Source of the DNA: JAWWOL01 sp033851545
Lineage (GTDB): Bacteria > Actinomycetota > Actinomycetes > JAWWOL01
Direction of reading: 5' to 3'
NCBI GenBank assembly: GCA_033851545.1
Contig: JAWWOO010000038.1
Location: 1-64,000 of the forward strand
Length of the DNA stretch: 64,000 nt
Part shown: one piece after another, positions 9,400 to 18,544 of the stretch
Layout: every line of letters starts with the position of its first letter
Position numbering within the stretch: position 1 is the first letter of the stretch
Translations under genes and position numbers: made by a program
The notes under the pieces: model-generated
Told to the model about the DNA's origin: nothing
The model's database searches: none
What the model saw: the letters and a program-made list of their open reading frames with translations, nothing else

Positions 9400-10633
9400 C
9401 CAGGTGGATGCCGCGCGTCAAGGCGCCCGTCTGCGTGCGGTCGAGGACCGGGCCGTCAGCAGCGGTTCACGGGGTCAGGCCCGCAACCTGTCCGCCGTGC
9501 TCCGCCTCCTGCACACCGAGGGGCCGATGACCCGGGCGGCGCTGACCCGCGCCCTGGACGTCAACCGCTCGACGATGCTGCACCTGGTCGGGACCCTGAC
9601 CGACCGCGGCTTCGTCACTGAGATCGAAGGACTCGGCGGACCGGCCCGTACGGGGCGCCCGTCGTTGCTGGTCAGCCTCAACGTCCGCCGGGTGGTCGCG
9701 GCGGCCGCCTCGATCCGGCACGACGCGATCACCACCGCCCTGGTGGGCCTCGGCGGCGTCGTACTCGGCCAGCACACCCGGCGGCTGCAGGTCGCCGCGA
9801 CCGAGCCGCGCGAGGTGGCGACGATCCTCGCGACCGCGCTCCGGGCCGAGCTGGCGGCGGTGTCGACCGAGGAGTCGGTCGTCGTCGGCATCGGCGTGGC
9901 GGTGCCCGGCAGCGTCCGGCCCGACGACGGCGGTGTCGAGCGGGCCGCCAACCTGCTGTGGGACGACGTACCCCTGGGGGACTGGCTGCGCGAGGACCTC
10001 GGCGACGAGCTGCCGATCATCATCGACAACGACGCCTGCCTCGGCGCGCTGGGCGAGCACCTGCGTGGGGTCGGCCGCAACGCCGAGCACCTGGTCTACG
10101 TCCTGGGTGACATCGGCATCGGGGGCGGCGTCATCCACGACGGCCAGCTCTTGCGTGGTGCCAGCGGTTCCATGGCCGAGATCGGGCATCTCCCGCTGGC
10201 CTACCCGGGCAAGCTGTGCCGGTGCGGTGCGCGCGGGTGCTGGGAGACGCTGGTGGGTGCGGAGGCCATCCTCGAGGCCGCCGGCCGGACCGGATCGCAC
10301 CGGCACGAGGTCGCAGCCGTGGTGACGGCGGCGATGCGCGGAGACCGTACGGCCGTAGCTGCGCTCGAGGAGGTCGAGGCCTGGCTCGCCGTCGGGGTGC
10401 GGGCGCTGGCATCGCTGTACAACCCGCAGATGATCGTGTTCGCCGGCTATCTCGAGGACGTCGTCGACCATCTCGGCGACGAGCTGGCCCTGGTCGTCCG
10501 CCGGAACATGTTGCCGTCTGCGGCCGCGGTGCTGTCGATCACGACCGGGTCCCTCGGCGACAACGCGGTCCTGATCGGGGCTGCCGAGCGCACCCTGCTG
10601 CAGGCCGTCGAGCAGCTCGACCTGGTCAGCTGA
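9392..10633 (+). CDS. ROK-family transcriptional regulator
   Basis: 413 residues with GTG start inside the end of the permease gene. Residues about 30-90 form a winged helix-turn-helix (PMTRAALTRALDVNRSTMLHL); the rest is a ROK domain with a sugar-binding core, VVGIGVAVPG, and the zinc motif CRCGARGCWE near residue 275. It belongs to the NagC/XylR group of sugar-responsive repressors, and its overlap with the importer genes suggests it controls them in response to the transported sugar. The 3' end runs eight bases into the convergent DUF1990 gene. Confidence 0.9.
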   Translation: MADQVDAARQGARLRAVEDRAVSSGSRGQARNLSAVLRLLHTEGPMTRAALTRALDVNRSTMLHLVGTLTDRGFVTEIEGLGGPARTGRPSLLVSLNVRRVVAAAASIRHDAITTALVGLGGVVLGQHTRRLQVAATEPREVATILATALRAELAAVSTEESVVVGIGVAVPGSVRPDDGGVERAANLLWDDVPLGDWLREDLGDELPIIIDNDACLGALGEHLRGVGRNAEHLVYVLGDIGIGGGVIHDGQLLRGASGSMAEIGHLPLAYPGKLCRCGARGCWETLVGAEAILEAAGRTGSHRHEVAAVVTAAMRGDRTAVAALEEVEAWLAVGVRALASLYNPQMIVFAGYLEDVVDHLGDELALVVRRNMLPSAAAVLSITTGSLGDNAVLIGAAERTLLQAVEQLDLVS

Positions 10634-11117
10634 GCGCCTTCAGGTAGCGGCCGGTCATCCAGCGCTGGACAAGTCTCCCCGCCGGCCCGGCCACCTTGGA
10701 CCACCACCGTGCCGGTCGGGAGAACGCCACGATCTGGAGCTCGACGAAGTCGTCCTCGCGCCACAGCAGGAGGAACGCCTCCTCGCCGCTCTCGGGGTGA
10801 CCGGGCAGGGTCCCGTACGCGAAGCCCTTGCGACGCTCCTCATCGGTGACGCTGACCACCTTGCAGCGGAACCCGGCCTTGAGCGGACCTGCCACCGCGC
10901 CCATCCAGACGACCTCACCCAGGGCGACGCGCTCGGACCCGCGGACCTTGAGCCCGGAGCGGCGCTGCACCTGCCAGGTCATCAAGGCCTCGCCGGCGGT
11001 GCGGAAGTTCCTGGCTCCTCGGCCGATCAGGGTGGCGGTCCGGACGTGGTCGTAGCCGGTGGGCAGGACCTCGCTGCAGGTCGCGCCCACCTCGGCGTAG
11101 GTCACGTCGTCGGCCAT
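10626..11117 (-). CDS. DUF1990 family protein
   Basis: 163 residues. The signature features are the early TYAEVGAT segment, the GRGARNFRTAGEALMTWQVQ stretch and the late YGTLPGHPESGEEAFLL, all typical of actinobacterial DUF1990 proteins; no biochemical role is known. The ATG at 11117 is preceded by TAGCAT seven bases upstream, consistent with a leaderless transcript. It is convergent with, and overlaps by eight bases, the ROK regulator gene. A longer in-frame start exists upstream but lacks homology-like content. Confidence 0.85.
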   Translation of the reverse strand: MADDVTYAEVGATCSEVLPTGYDHVRTATLIGRGARNFRTAGEALMTWQVQRRSGLKVRGSERVALGEVVWMGAVAGPLKAGFRCKVVSVTDEERRKGFAYGTLPGHPESGEEAFLLLWREDDFVELQIVAFSRPARWWSKVAGPAGRLVQRWMTGRYLKALS

Positions 11118-11210
11118 GGGCCTAATGCTAGGCCGGTCCCGCCGGTGGCCGAGGTGTGTTGTGATGGCGCCTTGATCAAGCACGTCGGCGAGGTCGCGTA
11201 GGCTCGGCCG

Positions 11211-11903
11211 GTGACCACCGTCCTGCTGCTCCGGCACGGCCGCAGCACCGCCAACGCCGGGGGAGTCCTGGCCGGCTGGACCCCCGACGTGCACCTGCAC
11301 GAGACCGGACAGCAGCAGGCCGAGGCGCTCGCGCAGCGGCTGGAGAAGGTCCCGCTAACGGCCGTCGTCACCAGTCCGCTCGAGCGCTGCCAGGAATCGC
11401 TGGCGCCGCTGCTGAAGGCCCGCGGCATGGAGGCAAGCATCGACGAGCGGTTCGGTGAGGTCCGCTACGGCGACTGGACCGGCGTCGAGCTCAAGAGGCT
11501 GGCGAAGGACCCGCTCTGGCCGGTCGTCCAGAGCCACCCCAGCGGGATGACCTTCCCGGGTGACGGCGGTGAGTCGATGCGCGGGATGCAGAACCGCGCG
11601 GTCGAAGCCGTACGGGACTGGAACGCCAGGCTCGGTGAGGACGCGACCTACCTGGTCTGCAGCCATGGCGACGTCATCAAGGCGATCGTGGCCGATGCCC
11701 TCGGGATGCACCTCGACACGTTCCAGCGGATCAACGTCGATCCGGCGTCGCTGACCGTCATCCGCTACGGCAAGGTGCGGCCGTTCGTGGTGAAGGTCAA
11801 CGACAACGGCGGCAACCTCGACGCCCTCGTACCTCCCAAGCGGCGCAGGCGCAAGGCCGCGACGCAGGATGCCGTCGTGGGCGGGTCGACCGGCGACACG
11901 TAG
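11211..11903 (+). CDS. Histidine phosphatase superfamily protein (phosphoglycerate mutase-like, MSMEG_4193 type)
   Basis: 230 residues from a GTG; TAGGCT lies six bases upstream. The phosphohistidine motif is LLLRHGRSTAN, with a second catalytic His in VCSHGDVIKAIV and an Arg in SPLERCQES. This subfamily always sits next to DUF3090, the SCO1664-type protein and MshC in actinobacteria, as here, which hints at a shared but undefined role. True glycolytic mutase activity is unlikely. The C-terminal 35 residues are basic and low in complexity. Confidence 0.9.
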   Translation: MTTVLLLRHGRSTANAGGVLAGWTPDVHLHETGQQQAEALAQRLEKVPLTAVVTSPLERCQESLAPLLKARGMEASIDERFGEVRYGDWTGVELKRLAKDPLWPVVQSHPSGMTFPGDGGESMRGMQNRAVEAVRDWNARLGEDATYLVCSHGDVIKAIVADALGMHLDTFQRINVDPASLTVIRYGKVRPFVVKVNDNGGNLDALVPPKRRRRKAATQDAVVGGSTGDT

Positions 11904-11912
11904 GGTGATCGA

Positions 11913-12479
11913 GTGCCTCGACAGATCTTCTTCTTCGACCCGCCGGACCGCTTCGTGGCCGGCACCGTCGGCCAGCCCGGCGAACGGACCTTCTTCCTGC
12001 AGGCGAGCGGCACCGCCGGGGTGATCAGCGTCGCCCTCGAGAAGATCCAGGTGGCTGCGCTGGCGGAGCGGCTCGAGGAGCTGCTCGACGAGGCCCGTCG
12101 CCGCGGAGGTGAGGTCCCCACGGTGGTCCCGCAGGAGCTCGAGGACGTCGCACCGCTGGACCAGCCGATCGTTGAGGAGTTCCGCGTCGGCACGCTGGCG
12201 CTGGCGTGGGACGGCGAGGCCGACAAGGTCGTCATCGAGGCACTGGCCACCACCGAGGCCGTCACGGGGGAGGACGACGAGGCCGACCAGGCCGTGCTGA
12301 GCGATGACGAAGCCGGCCCCGACGTGCTCCGGGTACGGCTGGAACCCGCTGCTGCCAAGGCTTTTGCGAGGCGAGCGGCCAGGGTCGTCGCCGCCGGGCG
12401 GCCGCCGTGCCCGTTCTGCGGGCAGCCGCTCGATCCCGAGGGACACGTCTGCCCGCGCCAGAACGGGCACCGGCACTGA
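11913..12479 (+). CDS. DUF3090 family protein (TIGR03847)
   Basis: 188 residues starting at a GTG; TAGGGT, formed from the stop codon of the preceding gene, lies six bases upstream. It opens PRQIFFFDPPDRFVAGTVG, diagnostic of DUF3090, and ends with a likely zinc-binding knuckle CPFCGQPLDPEGHVC. The function is unknown; conserved linkage with the phosphatase-like gene before it and the SCO1664-type gene after it is the main clue. An acidic linker occupies the middle. Confidence 0.88.
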   Translation: MPRQIFFFDPPDRFVAGTVGQPGERTFFLQASGTAGVISVALEKIQVAALAERLEELLDEARRRGGEVPTVVPQELEDVAPLDQPIVEEFRVGTLALAWDGEADKVVIEALATTEAVTGEDDEADQAVLSDDEAGPDVLRVRLEPAAAKAFARRAARVVAAGRPPCPFCGQPLDPEGHVCPRQNGHRH

Positions 12480-12494
12480 GGTGCGGTCGCACTC

Positions 12495-13226
12495 GTGAGC
12501 ATGTCCAGGGGTGACGCGGTCGACGACTCCATGATGTCCCTGCTCCGCGAGGGTGAGCTGACGATCGAGGGCCGGTTGGTCGACGCGTCCAACGCGACGC
12601 TCTACTGCCGGGTCGAGGCCGACGGACTCGCGCGCACCTGCGTCTACAAGCCGATCGCGGGGGAGCGGCCGCTGTGGGACTTCCCCGACGGCACCCTGGC
12701 CTACCGCGAGGTCGCAGCGTACGAGGTCAGCGCCGCCACCGGCTGGGACATCGTGCCGCCGACGGTGTTCCGTGACGGCCCCTTCGGGCCCGGGATGTGC
12801 CAGCTCTGGATCGACGTCGACGAGGAGGTCGACCTCGCGGTGCTGGCCCGCAGCAACAACCCCGACCTGCGCCTGATGTCGGTGTTCGACGCCGTCATCA
12901 ACAATGCCGACCGCAAGGGTGGTCATTTGCTGCCCACCCCGGCCGGCCACGTCTACGGGGTCGACCACGGGGTCTGCTTCTCGGTCGAGGACAAGCTGCG
13001 GACGCTGCTGTGGCGATGGCGCGGCAAACCGCTTCCGGGGGAGGCGGTCGCGGTGCTCGAGCAGCTGCTCCACGGTCTCCGGGGCGGGCTCGGGGCCACG
13101 TTGAGCGGGCTGCTCAGCGAGCCGGAGGTGCTGGCGGTCGAGCATCGGCTGCGCCGGCTGCTGTCCACCGGCGAGCACCCGATGCCGAGCGAGGACTGGC
13201 CGGCGATCCCCTGGCCGCCGTTTTGA
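12495..13226 (+). CDS. SCO1664-family protein (TIGR03843, PI3/4-kinase-like fold)
   Basis: 243 residues. The stretches YKPIAGERPLWDFPDGTLA, FDAVINNADRKGGHLL and VYGVDHGVCFSVEDKLRT correspond to the ATP-grasping Lys, the catalytic Asn-Ala-Asp and the metal-binding Asp of phosphatidylinositol-kinase-like folds. Its substrate is not established. It sits between DUF3090 and mshC, the standard actinobacterial order. Two possible starts (GTG 12495 and ATG 12501) are both near the preceding stop. Confidence 0.87.
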   Translation: MSMSRGDAVDDSMMSLLREGELTIEGRLVDASNATLYCRVEADGLARTCVYKPIAGERPLWDFPDGTLAYREVAAYEVSAATGWDIVPPTVFRDGPFGPGMCQLWIDVDEEVDLAVLARSNNPDLRLMSVFDAVINNADRKGGHLLPTPAGHVYGVDHGVCFSVEDKLRTLLWRWRGKPLPGEAVAVLEQLLHGLRGGLGATLSGLLSEPEVLAVEHRLRRLLSTGEHPMPSEDWPAIPWPPF

Positions 13227-13240
13227 CGCCGGACGCCGGA

Positions 13241-13246
13241 TAGGCT
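13241..13246 (+). promoter_or_regulatory. -10 box (TAGGCT) of mshC, leaderless type
   Basis: TAGGCT ends seven bases before the mshC ATG, so transcription should start at or beside the start codon. No convincing -35 box is visible at the usual spacing. Confidence 0.5.
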
Positions 13247-13253
13247 CGTCGGC

Positions 13254-14483
13254 ATGCAGTCCTGGACCGCCCCGGTCGTCCCCGCGCTCCCCGGCACCGG
13301 CCCTGAGCTGGCGCTGTGGGACACCGCCAGCCGGCGTGTACTCCCGACCTACCCCGGCCCGGTAGCCAAGATCTACGTCTGCGGCATCACCCCGTACGAC
13401 GCGACGCATCTCGGCCACGCCGCCACCTACGTCGCGTTCGACCTGGTCAACCGGGCCTGGCGCGACGCGGGGCACGAGGTGCTGTACGTGCAGAACGTCA
13501 CCGACGTTGACGACCCGCTGCTCGAGCGGGCGACCCGCGACGGCGTCGACTGGCGTGAGCTGGCCGAGGAGCAGATCACACTGTTCCGCGAGGACATGAC
13601 GGCACTGCAGGTCATCCCGCCGGCGCATTACATCGGCGCGGTCGAGGCGATCCCCGGCATTATCGAGCTGATCGAGCTGCTCCGGGACAAGGGCGCCGCC
13701 TACGAGGTCGACGGCGACCTGTATTTCCCCGTCTCCGCCGATCCGGAGTTCGGCCGGGTGGCCGGGCTCGACCAGGTCACGATGACCGAGCTGTTCGCCG
13801 AGCGGGGCGGTGACCCCGACCGGCCGGGCAAGAAGGACCCGCTGGACTGCCTGCTCTGGCTTGGCGAGCGCCCCGGTGACCCGAGCTGGGACTCACCGTT
13901 CGGCCGCGGCCGGCCGGGCTGGCACGTCGAGTGCTCGGCCATCGCGCTGGCCCATCTCGGCCACCAGATCGACGTCCAGGGCGGCGGCAGCGACCTCGCC
14001 TTCCCGCACCACGAGATGTCGTCCTCGGAGGCGGTCGTCGCCACCGGTGTCAGCCCCTTCGCCCGGCACTTCGTCCACGCGGGCATGGTCGGCTACCAGG
14101 GCGAGAAGATGTCGAAGTCTCGCGGCAACCTGGTCTTCATCTCCGCCCTGCGCCGCGACGGCGTCGACCCTGCGGCGATCCGGCTGACCCTGCTGGCGCA
14201 CCACTACCGCAGCGACTGGGAGTACGTCCCCGCCCATCTCGAGGCCGCCCTCGACCGCCTGGTGCGCTGGCAGGAGGCGACCTCGCTGCCGTCGGGACCG
14301 CCGGCCGGGCAGCTGCTCGAGGCCGTCCGGACCCGTCTCGCCGACGACCTCGACGCCCCTGGTGCGCTGCAGCTCGTCGATGCCTGGGCCGACGACGCGA
14401 TCGCCACCGGCGGGCCCGATGCCGCGGCGCCTGCGCTCGTACGGGACCTGGCGGATGCGCTGCTCGGCGTCAGGCTGAGCTGA
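13254..14483 (+). CDS. mshC: Cysteine:GlcN-Ins ligase, mycothiol biosynthesis
   Basis: 409 residues, normal for MshC. It joins cysteine to GlcN-inositol with ATP, the third step of mycothiol synthesis. It descends from cysteinyl-tRNA synthetase: CGITPYDATHLGHA holds the zinc Cys and HIGH-like motif, GWHVECSAIAL the second zinc site and GEKMSKSRGN the KMSKS motif. It lacks the tRNA-binding C-terminal domain, separating it from CysS, and the usual gene neighbours (DUF3090, SCO1664-type) agree. The start ATG follows a TAGGCT box. Confidence 0.95.
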   Translation: MQSWTAPVVPALPGTGPELALWDTASRRVLPTYPGPVAKIYVCGITPYDATHLGHAATYVAFDLVNRAWRDAGHEVLYVQNVTDVDDPLLERATRDGVDWRELAEEQITLFREDMTALQVIPPAHYIGAVEAIPGIIELIELLRDKGAAYEVDGDLYFPVSADPEFGRVAGLDQVTMTELFAERGGDPDRPGKKDPLDCLLWLGERPGDPSWDSPFGRGRPGWHVECSAIALAHLGHQIDVQGGGSDLAFPHHEMSSSEAVVATGVSPFARHFVHAGMVGYQGEKMSKSRGNLVFISALRRDGVDPAAIRLTLLAHHYRSDWEYVPAHLEAALDRLVRWQEATSLPSGPPAGQLLEAVRTRLADDLDAPGALQLVDAWADDAIATGGPDAAAPALVRDLADALLGVRLS

Positions 14484-14487
14484 CCAG

Positions 14488-14907
14488 GTGCCCTCGAAGA
14501 GCCTGCGCCTGCTCGGGGTCTCCGTGGCCCTCGCCGTCCTCGCGGTGTTCCTCGCGGTCTGGGCGGTGAGCGCCTTTCGCTACGCCGCGACGACCCGGCA
14601 CTGGCCGACCGCCCTGGGCACCGTCGTCCACAGCGGCGCCGGCAAGGACTCCGCGGCCGTTCAGTACGCCGACGCGGCCGGCCGCCGCCACCTGATGCCG
14701 CTGCAGGCCGGTGACACCGACGACATGCCGATCGGTTCGTCGATCCGGGTCTCGTACGACGTCGCCTCCGACGGCCGGATCCGCACCGAGTTCCGGGTCC
14801 ATCCCGGTGCCCGCGCCTCGGCGCTCACCGTGCTGGCACTGCTCGCGGCGACCGGCGTCGGGGTGACCGGTTGGCGCTCCGCCGTCGAGCGGCGGTTGGG
14901 GCACTAG
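14488..14907 (+). CDS. DUF3592-like small membrane protein
   Basis: 139 residues, GTG start four bases after mshC. One hydrophobic segment at about residues 8-30 and another near 110-130 enclose a soluble domain of about 70 residues (WPTALGTVVHSGAGKDS ... IRVSYD), which matches the DUF3592 pattern. It is presumably exposed on the outer face of the membrane; function unknown. It is probably co-transcribed with mshC. Confidence 0.7.
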   Translation: MPSKSLRLLGVSVALAVLAVFLAVWAVSAFRYAATTRHWPTALGTVVHSGAGKDSAAVQYADAAGRRHLMPLQAGDTDDMPIGSSIRVSYDVASDGRIRTEFRVHPGARASALTVLALLAATGVGVTGWRSAVERRLGH

Positions 14908-14972
14908 CGGGCCCGGGCACTAGGGTCGGTGTGGTCCGGCCCGCCAGGCGGCCGGGGGAGAGGTGGCCGACT

Positions 14973-16640
14973 GTGCGCACGATTGCCGAGCTGTCCGACG
15001 ATCTGCTGCACCGTTTCCTGCTGGAGTCCCCGGTGGACGCTTCCCTGCTGGGGATCCCGGGCTACGACGGCCTGCTGCCGGACCTGTCCGCTGCCGGGCA
15101 GCAGGCTGCGCGCAACGACATCGCCCGGATCGTCACAGAGCTGGACGAGCTGAGCCCCACCGACCCGGCCGGACAGCTCGAGGTCGACATCGTCCGGGCC
15201 TTCGGGCAGGGTGCGGTGGGCCGGTTGGACGCCGAGCTGGTCGAGGTGACCGTCTCGGACTACTTCAGCGCCCCCGTCGGCGGCCTGCTGTCGTTCGTGC
15301 CCCAGGTCGTCCTGACCGACCCGGACCAGGCAGCCGCCTACCTGGACCGGCTGCGGGCCGTGCCGGGCTTCCTCGCGGGCGCGGCCGAGCGGGTCGTCGC
15401 CGGGACGGCCGCCGGCCGTATTGCGGTCGCCCACCTGGCCCAGCGCACCGTCGACCAGGTCGACCGCTATCTCGCTGACCCGGAGCACGACCCGCTGGCC
15501 GGGCCGGCCGCGCCCGCCGGCTGGGACGGCGCTGCTGCGTTCGAGGCCGAACGTGGCCGGCTGCTGGCCGAGGTGGTCCGGCCGGCGATGACCGCCTATC
15601 GCGACGCGATCGTCGATGAGGTGCTGCCGCACGCCCGGCCGAGCGACAAGCCGGGCCTGGTGTGGCTGCCCGACGGTGAGGCCACGTACGCGGCCCTCGT
15701 CGCCTACCACACGACCACGACCCGGACCCCTCAGGAGATCCACCAGCTCGGCCTCGACGGGATCGCCCGGCTCGCACTGGAGTACGCCGAGATCGGCGAG
15801 CGCGTCTTCGGCACCGCTGACCCGCGCGAGGTCTTCCGCCTGCTGCGCGAGGACCCCAAGCTGCGCTACGCCGACGAGGCGGAGATCCTCTCCCTGGCCG
15901 AGGCCGCCATCCGCCGGGCCGAGGACGCCGCCCCGCAGTGGTTCGGTGTGCTGCCCGTACAACGGTGCGTGGTCGCGGCTGTCCCGATGGACCAGGCCCC
16001 CCACTCGCCCGCCGCCTACTACTTCCCGCCCGCGCTGGACGGGTCGCGGCCGGGCACCTACTACGCCAACACCTTCGAGCCCGGTAACCGGTTCCGCTTC
16101 GAGTGCGAGGCGATCGCCTACCACGAAGCCGTTCCCGGTCATCATTTCCAGCTCTCGCTCGTCCAGGAGCTCACCCTGTCCAAGCTGCGCCAGATCTACG
16201 CGGTGACGGCCTACGCGGAGGGCTGGGGGCTGTACGCCGAGCGGCTGGCCTCGGAGATGGGTCTCTACTCCGACGACGTGGCCCGCCTCGGCATGCTCAG
16301 CGCCGACTCGATGCGCGCTGCCCGGCTCGTGGTCGACACCGGCCTGCACGCCTTGGGCTGGAGCCGCGAGCAGGCGATCGCGTTCTGCCGCGAGAACACG
16401 CCGATGGCGCCCAGCGACATCGAGGTGGAGATCGACCGCTACATCAGCGACCCCGGCCAGGCCTGCGCCTACCTCATGGGTCGGCTGGAGATCCAGCGCG
16501 TACGGGAGCTGGCGCAGCGCCGGCTCGGTGACCGGTTCGACATCCGCGGGTTCCATGACGCCGTGCTGGGCGTCGGCGGGGTGCCGTTGGGGCTGCTCGA
16601 GCGGGTCGTCACCGACTGGTGCGACAGCGTCCCTGCCTGA
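14973..16640 (+). CDS. DUF885 family putative metallo-carboxypeptidase-like protein
   Basis: 555 residues from GTG 14973, preceded by GGGGGAGAGG; longer in-frame starts run back into the DUF3592 gene and lack homology-like content. The metal site is YHEAVPGHHFQLSL near residue 388 (HExxxGHH), the hallmark of DUF885 proteins, followed by AYAEGWGLYAERL, whose Glu is a likely third ligand. The family is predicted to be peptidases. There is no signal peptide, so it is likely cytoplasmic. A TAGGGT box lies at about 14921. Confidence 0.88.
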   Translation: MRTIAELSDDLLHRFLLESPVDASLLGIPGYDGLLPDLSAAGQQAARNDIARIVTELDELSPTDPAGQLEVDIVRAFGQGAVGRLDAELVEVTVSDYFSAPVGGLLSFVPQVVLTDPDQAAAYLDRLRAVPGFLAGAAERVVAGTAAGRIAVAHLAQRTVDQVDRYLADPEHDPLAGPAAPAGWDGAAAFEAERGRLLAEVVRPAMTAYRDAIVDEVLPHARPSDKPGLVWLPDGEATYAALVAYHTTTTRTPQEIHQLGLDGIARLALEYAEIGERVFGTADPREVFRLLREDPKLRYADEAEILSLAEAAIRRAEDAAPQWFGVLPVQRCVVAAVPMDQAPHSPAAYYFPPALDGSRPGTYYANTFEPGNRFRFECEAIAYHEAVPGHHFQLSLVQELTLSKLRQIYAVTAYAEGWGLYAERLASEMGLYSDDVARLGMLSADSMRAARLVVDTGLHALGWSREQAIAFCRENTPMAPSDIEVEIDRYISDPGQACAYLMGRLEIQRVRELAQRRLGDRFDIRGFHDAVLGVGGVPLGLLERVVTDWCDSVPA

Positions 16641-16652
16641 CCGCGGCCGGGG

Positions 16653-17555
16653 TCAGGACTCGTAGTCGCCGCGGCGGCGCAGGTAGCGCTCGAACTCCTT
16701 GGCGATCGCCTCGCCGCTGGCCTCGGGCAGGTCCGTCTCGTCCTCGCGCTGCTCGAGCGTCCGGACGTACTCCGCGACCTCGGCGTCGTCGCGCGCCAGC
16801 TCGTCGACCCCGCGCTCCCAGGCCCTGGCCTCCTCCTGCAGGTCACCGATCGGCACCGGCAGGTCGAGCAGGTCCTCGAGCTTGCGCAGCAGGGCCAGGG
16901 TCGCCTTCGGGCACGGCGGCTGGGCGACGTAGTGCGGCACGGCCGCCCAGAACGACACCGCCGGCCAGCCCGCCCGCGTACAGATCTCCTGGAACACCCC
17001 GACGATGCCGGTCGGTCCCTCGTACCGGGACTGCTGGAGGTCCATGTTCTCGGCGGTGAGCGAGTCCGACGCCGTTCCGGACACGGGTACGGGCCGGGTG
17101 TGCGGCGAGTCTGACAGCAGGGCGCCGAGGGTCACCACCATCTGGACGCCGAGCTCCTGTGCCAGCGCCACGATCTCGTCGCAGAAGCCGCGCCAGCGCA
17201 TGTTGGGCTCGAGGCCGCGGACCAGGACCACGTCACGGTCGGCGGTGCTCAGCCGGGCGATCGAGAGCCGGGTGGTCGGCCACTCGATCCGCCGAGCCGT
17301 GCCGTGCAGGGAGTCGTCCAGGCTGACCGTGGGTCGGTTGACCTGGAAGTCGTAGTAGTCCTCGGGGTCGATCGCGGCCAGCGGCGTCGCGTCCCAGACG
17401 TCCTCGAGGTGCTCGACGGCGGCGGTCGCGGCATCGCCCGCGTCGTTCCAGCCCTCGAAGGCGGCGATCATCACCGGCCTGCGCAGCGGGGGGTAGGGCA
17501 GGTCGCCGGGGCCCTCGTCCCCGTAGGCCGAGTCGTCCACCGGCAGCGAGCTCAC
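16653..17555 (-). CDS. PAC2 family protein (proteasome-assembly-chaperone-like)
   Basis: 300 residues. The core begins PVMIAAFEGWNDAGDAATAA near residue 25, the PAC2 signature, followed by DVVLVRGLEPNMRWRGFCDE and GALLSDSPHTRPVPV. In eukaryotes PAC2 helps build the 20S proteasome; the actinobacterial proteins are related in fold but unproven in function. The window also carries a complete proteasome, but 14 kb away. Start GTG 17555 overlaps the stop of the upstream alpha/beta hydrolase gene (GTGA). A C-terminal acidic helical tail follows. Confidence 0.88.
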   Translation of the reverse strand: MSSLPVDDSAYGDEGPGDLPYPPLRRPVMIAAFEGWNDAGDAATAAVEHLEDVWDATPLAAIDPEDYYDFQVNRPTVSLDDSLHGTARRIEWPTTRLSIARLSTADRDVVLVRGLEPNMRWRGFCDEIVALAQELGVQMVVTLGALLSDSPHTRPVPVSGTASDSLTAENMDLQQSRYEGPTGIVGVFQEICTRAGWPAVSFWAAVPHYVAQPPCPKATLALLRKLEDLLDLPVPIGDLQEEARAWERGVDELARDDAEVAEYVRTLEQREDETDLPEASGEAIAKEFERYLRRRGDYES

Positions 17556-18481
17556 GGCGTCTCCTCGCGTCGGTCGTCGGTGTGGTTCGCGGCATCCCGC
17601 ACCAGTCCTGACACCAGGGCCGGCCACTGCAAGGGTACGTCGTGCAGCGCGCCGGACCAGCGCATCGTCCGCGCTTCGGGCAGCAGGGCGGCGGCCAGCG
17701 CGAGTCCGTCGGCCTTCTGCCGCGACCACTCGTCCAGCTCTCCCGCCATGCTGCCCGCCGGTTCGCACGAGACCAGCCAGGCGGGACACCGTACGGCCTT
17801 CAGCGTGGCCGCGACGTCGGCGGCGAGCATCGCGTCGACGATGGCCATGTGCTGGGCCAGGGGCAGCCGGGCCCGTGCCTGACCGTCCGCGCCGACGCCG
17901 AAGATCGGCAGCAGCGCCCGGGCCCGGTCCTCGTCCCAGTACGGCGCCAGGGGGCCTCGGCCGAGCATCCGCGGCAGGTCGTCCGGCGCGGCGCTCCAGG
18001 CCGGCGGGGTCAACCGATCCCGCAGCTCGACGAGGTCGACGCCGGCAGTCCGCAGGGAGAAACCGCCGTCGATCGCGACGGCCGCGAGCACCCGGCCCGG
18101 CTGGCTCGCGGCGAGGGTCAGGCCGACGGAGGCGCCCCAGGAGTGGCCGACCACGACCACCCGCGAGATCCCCAGTGCGTCCAGCGCGACGCCGGCGTCC
18201 TCGGCCAGGACCTCGGCGCTGAAGTCGGTGTCATCGGTTACCGGCGACTCCCCGTGACCCCGTTGGTCCAGCGCCACGACCGACAGTCCGGCTGCGACGA
18301 GGTCGGGCACGACGAGGTTCCAGAACCGGCGGGTCGAGGCCAGGCCGTGCAGGAGGAGCACCGGCGTGCCGGTGCCGGGCCAGCGCGTGGCCCGCAGCCG
18401 TACGCCGGCACCGGGCAGGTCGACGTCGAGACCTCCGGCCACCGCCGGCCCGTGGTCGCGTACCGCCCTGAGAACGGACAT
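17552..18481 (-). CDS. Alpha/beta hydrolase
   Basis: 309 residues. LLLHGLASTRRFW supplies the oxyanion-hole region, VVVGHSWGASVGL the nucleophile elbow with catalytic Ser, VVALDQRGHGES the conserved acidic strand, and a His near the C-terminus (GALHDVPLQWP) completes the triad. The substrate cannot be told. TAGTGT lies six bases before the ATG; the 63-base space to the divergent HAD gene carries promoters for both directions. The 3' end is coupled to the PAC2 gene. Confidence 0.9.
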   Translation of the reverse strand: MSVLRAVRDHGPAVAGGLDVDLPGAGVRLRATRWPGTGTPVLLLHGLASTRRFWNLVVPDLVAAGLSVVALDQRGHGESPVTDDTDFSAEVLAEDAGVALDALGISRVVVVGHSWGASVGLTLAASQPGRVLAAVAIDGGFSLRTAGVDLVELRDRLTPPAWSAAPDDLPRMLGRGPLAPYWDEDRARALLPIFGVGADGQARARLPLAQHMAIVDAMLAADVAATLKAVRCPAWLVSCEPAGSMAGELDEWSRQKADGLALAAALLPEARTMRWSGALHDVPLQWPALVSGLVRDAANHTDDRREETP

Positions 18482-18544
18482 CCTTCGACACTAGTCACCG
18501 CCGACTAGACTCGAGGTCCTTCGACCCCTGGGAGCGTAGCCAGC

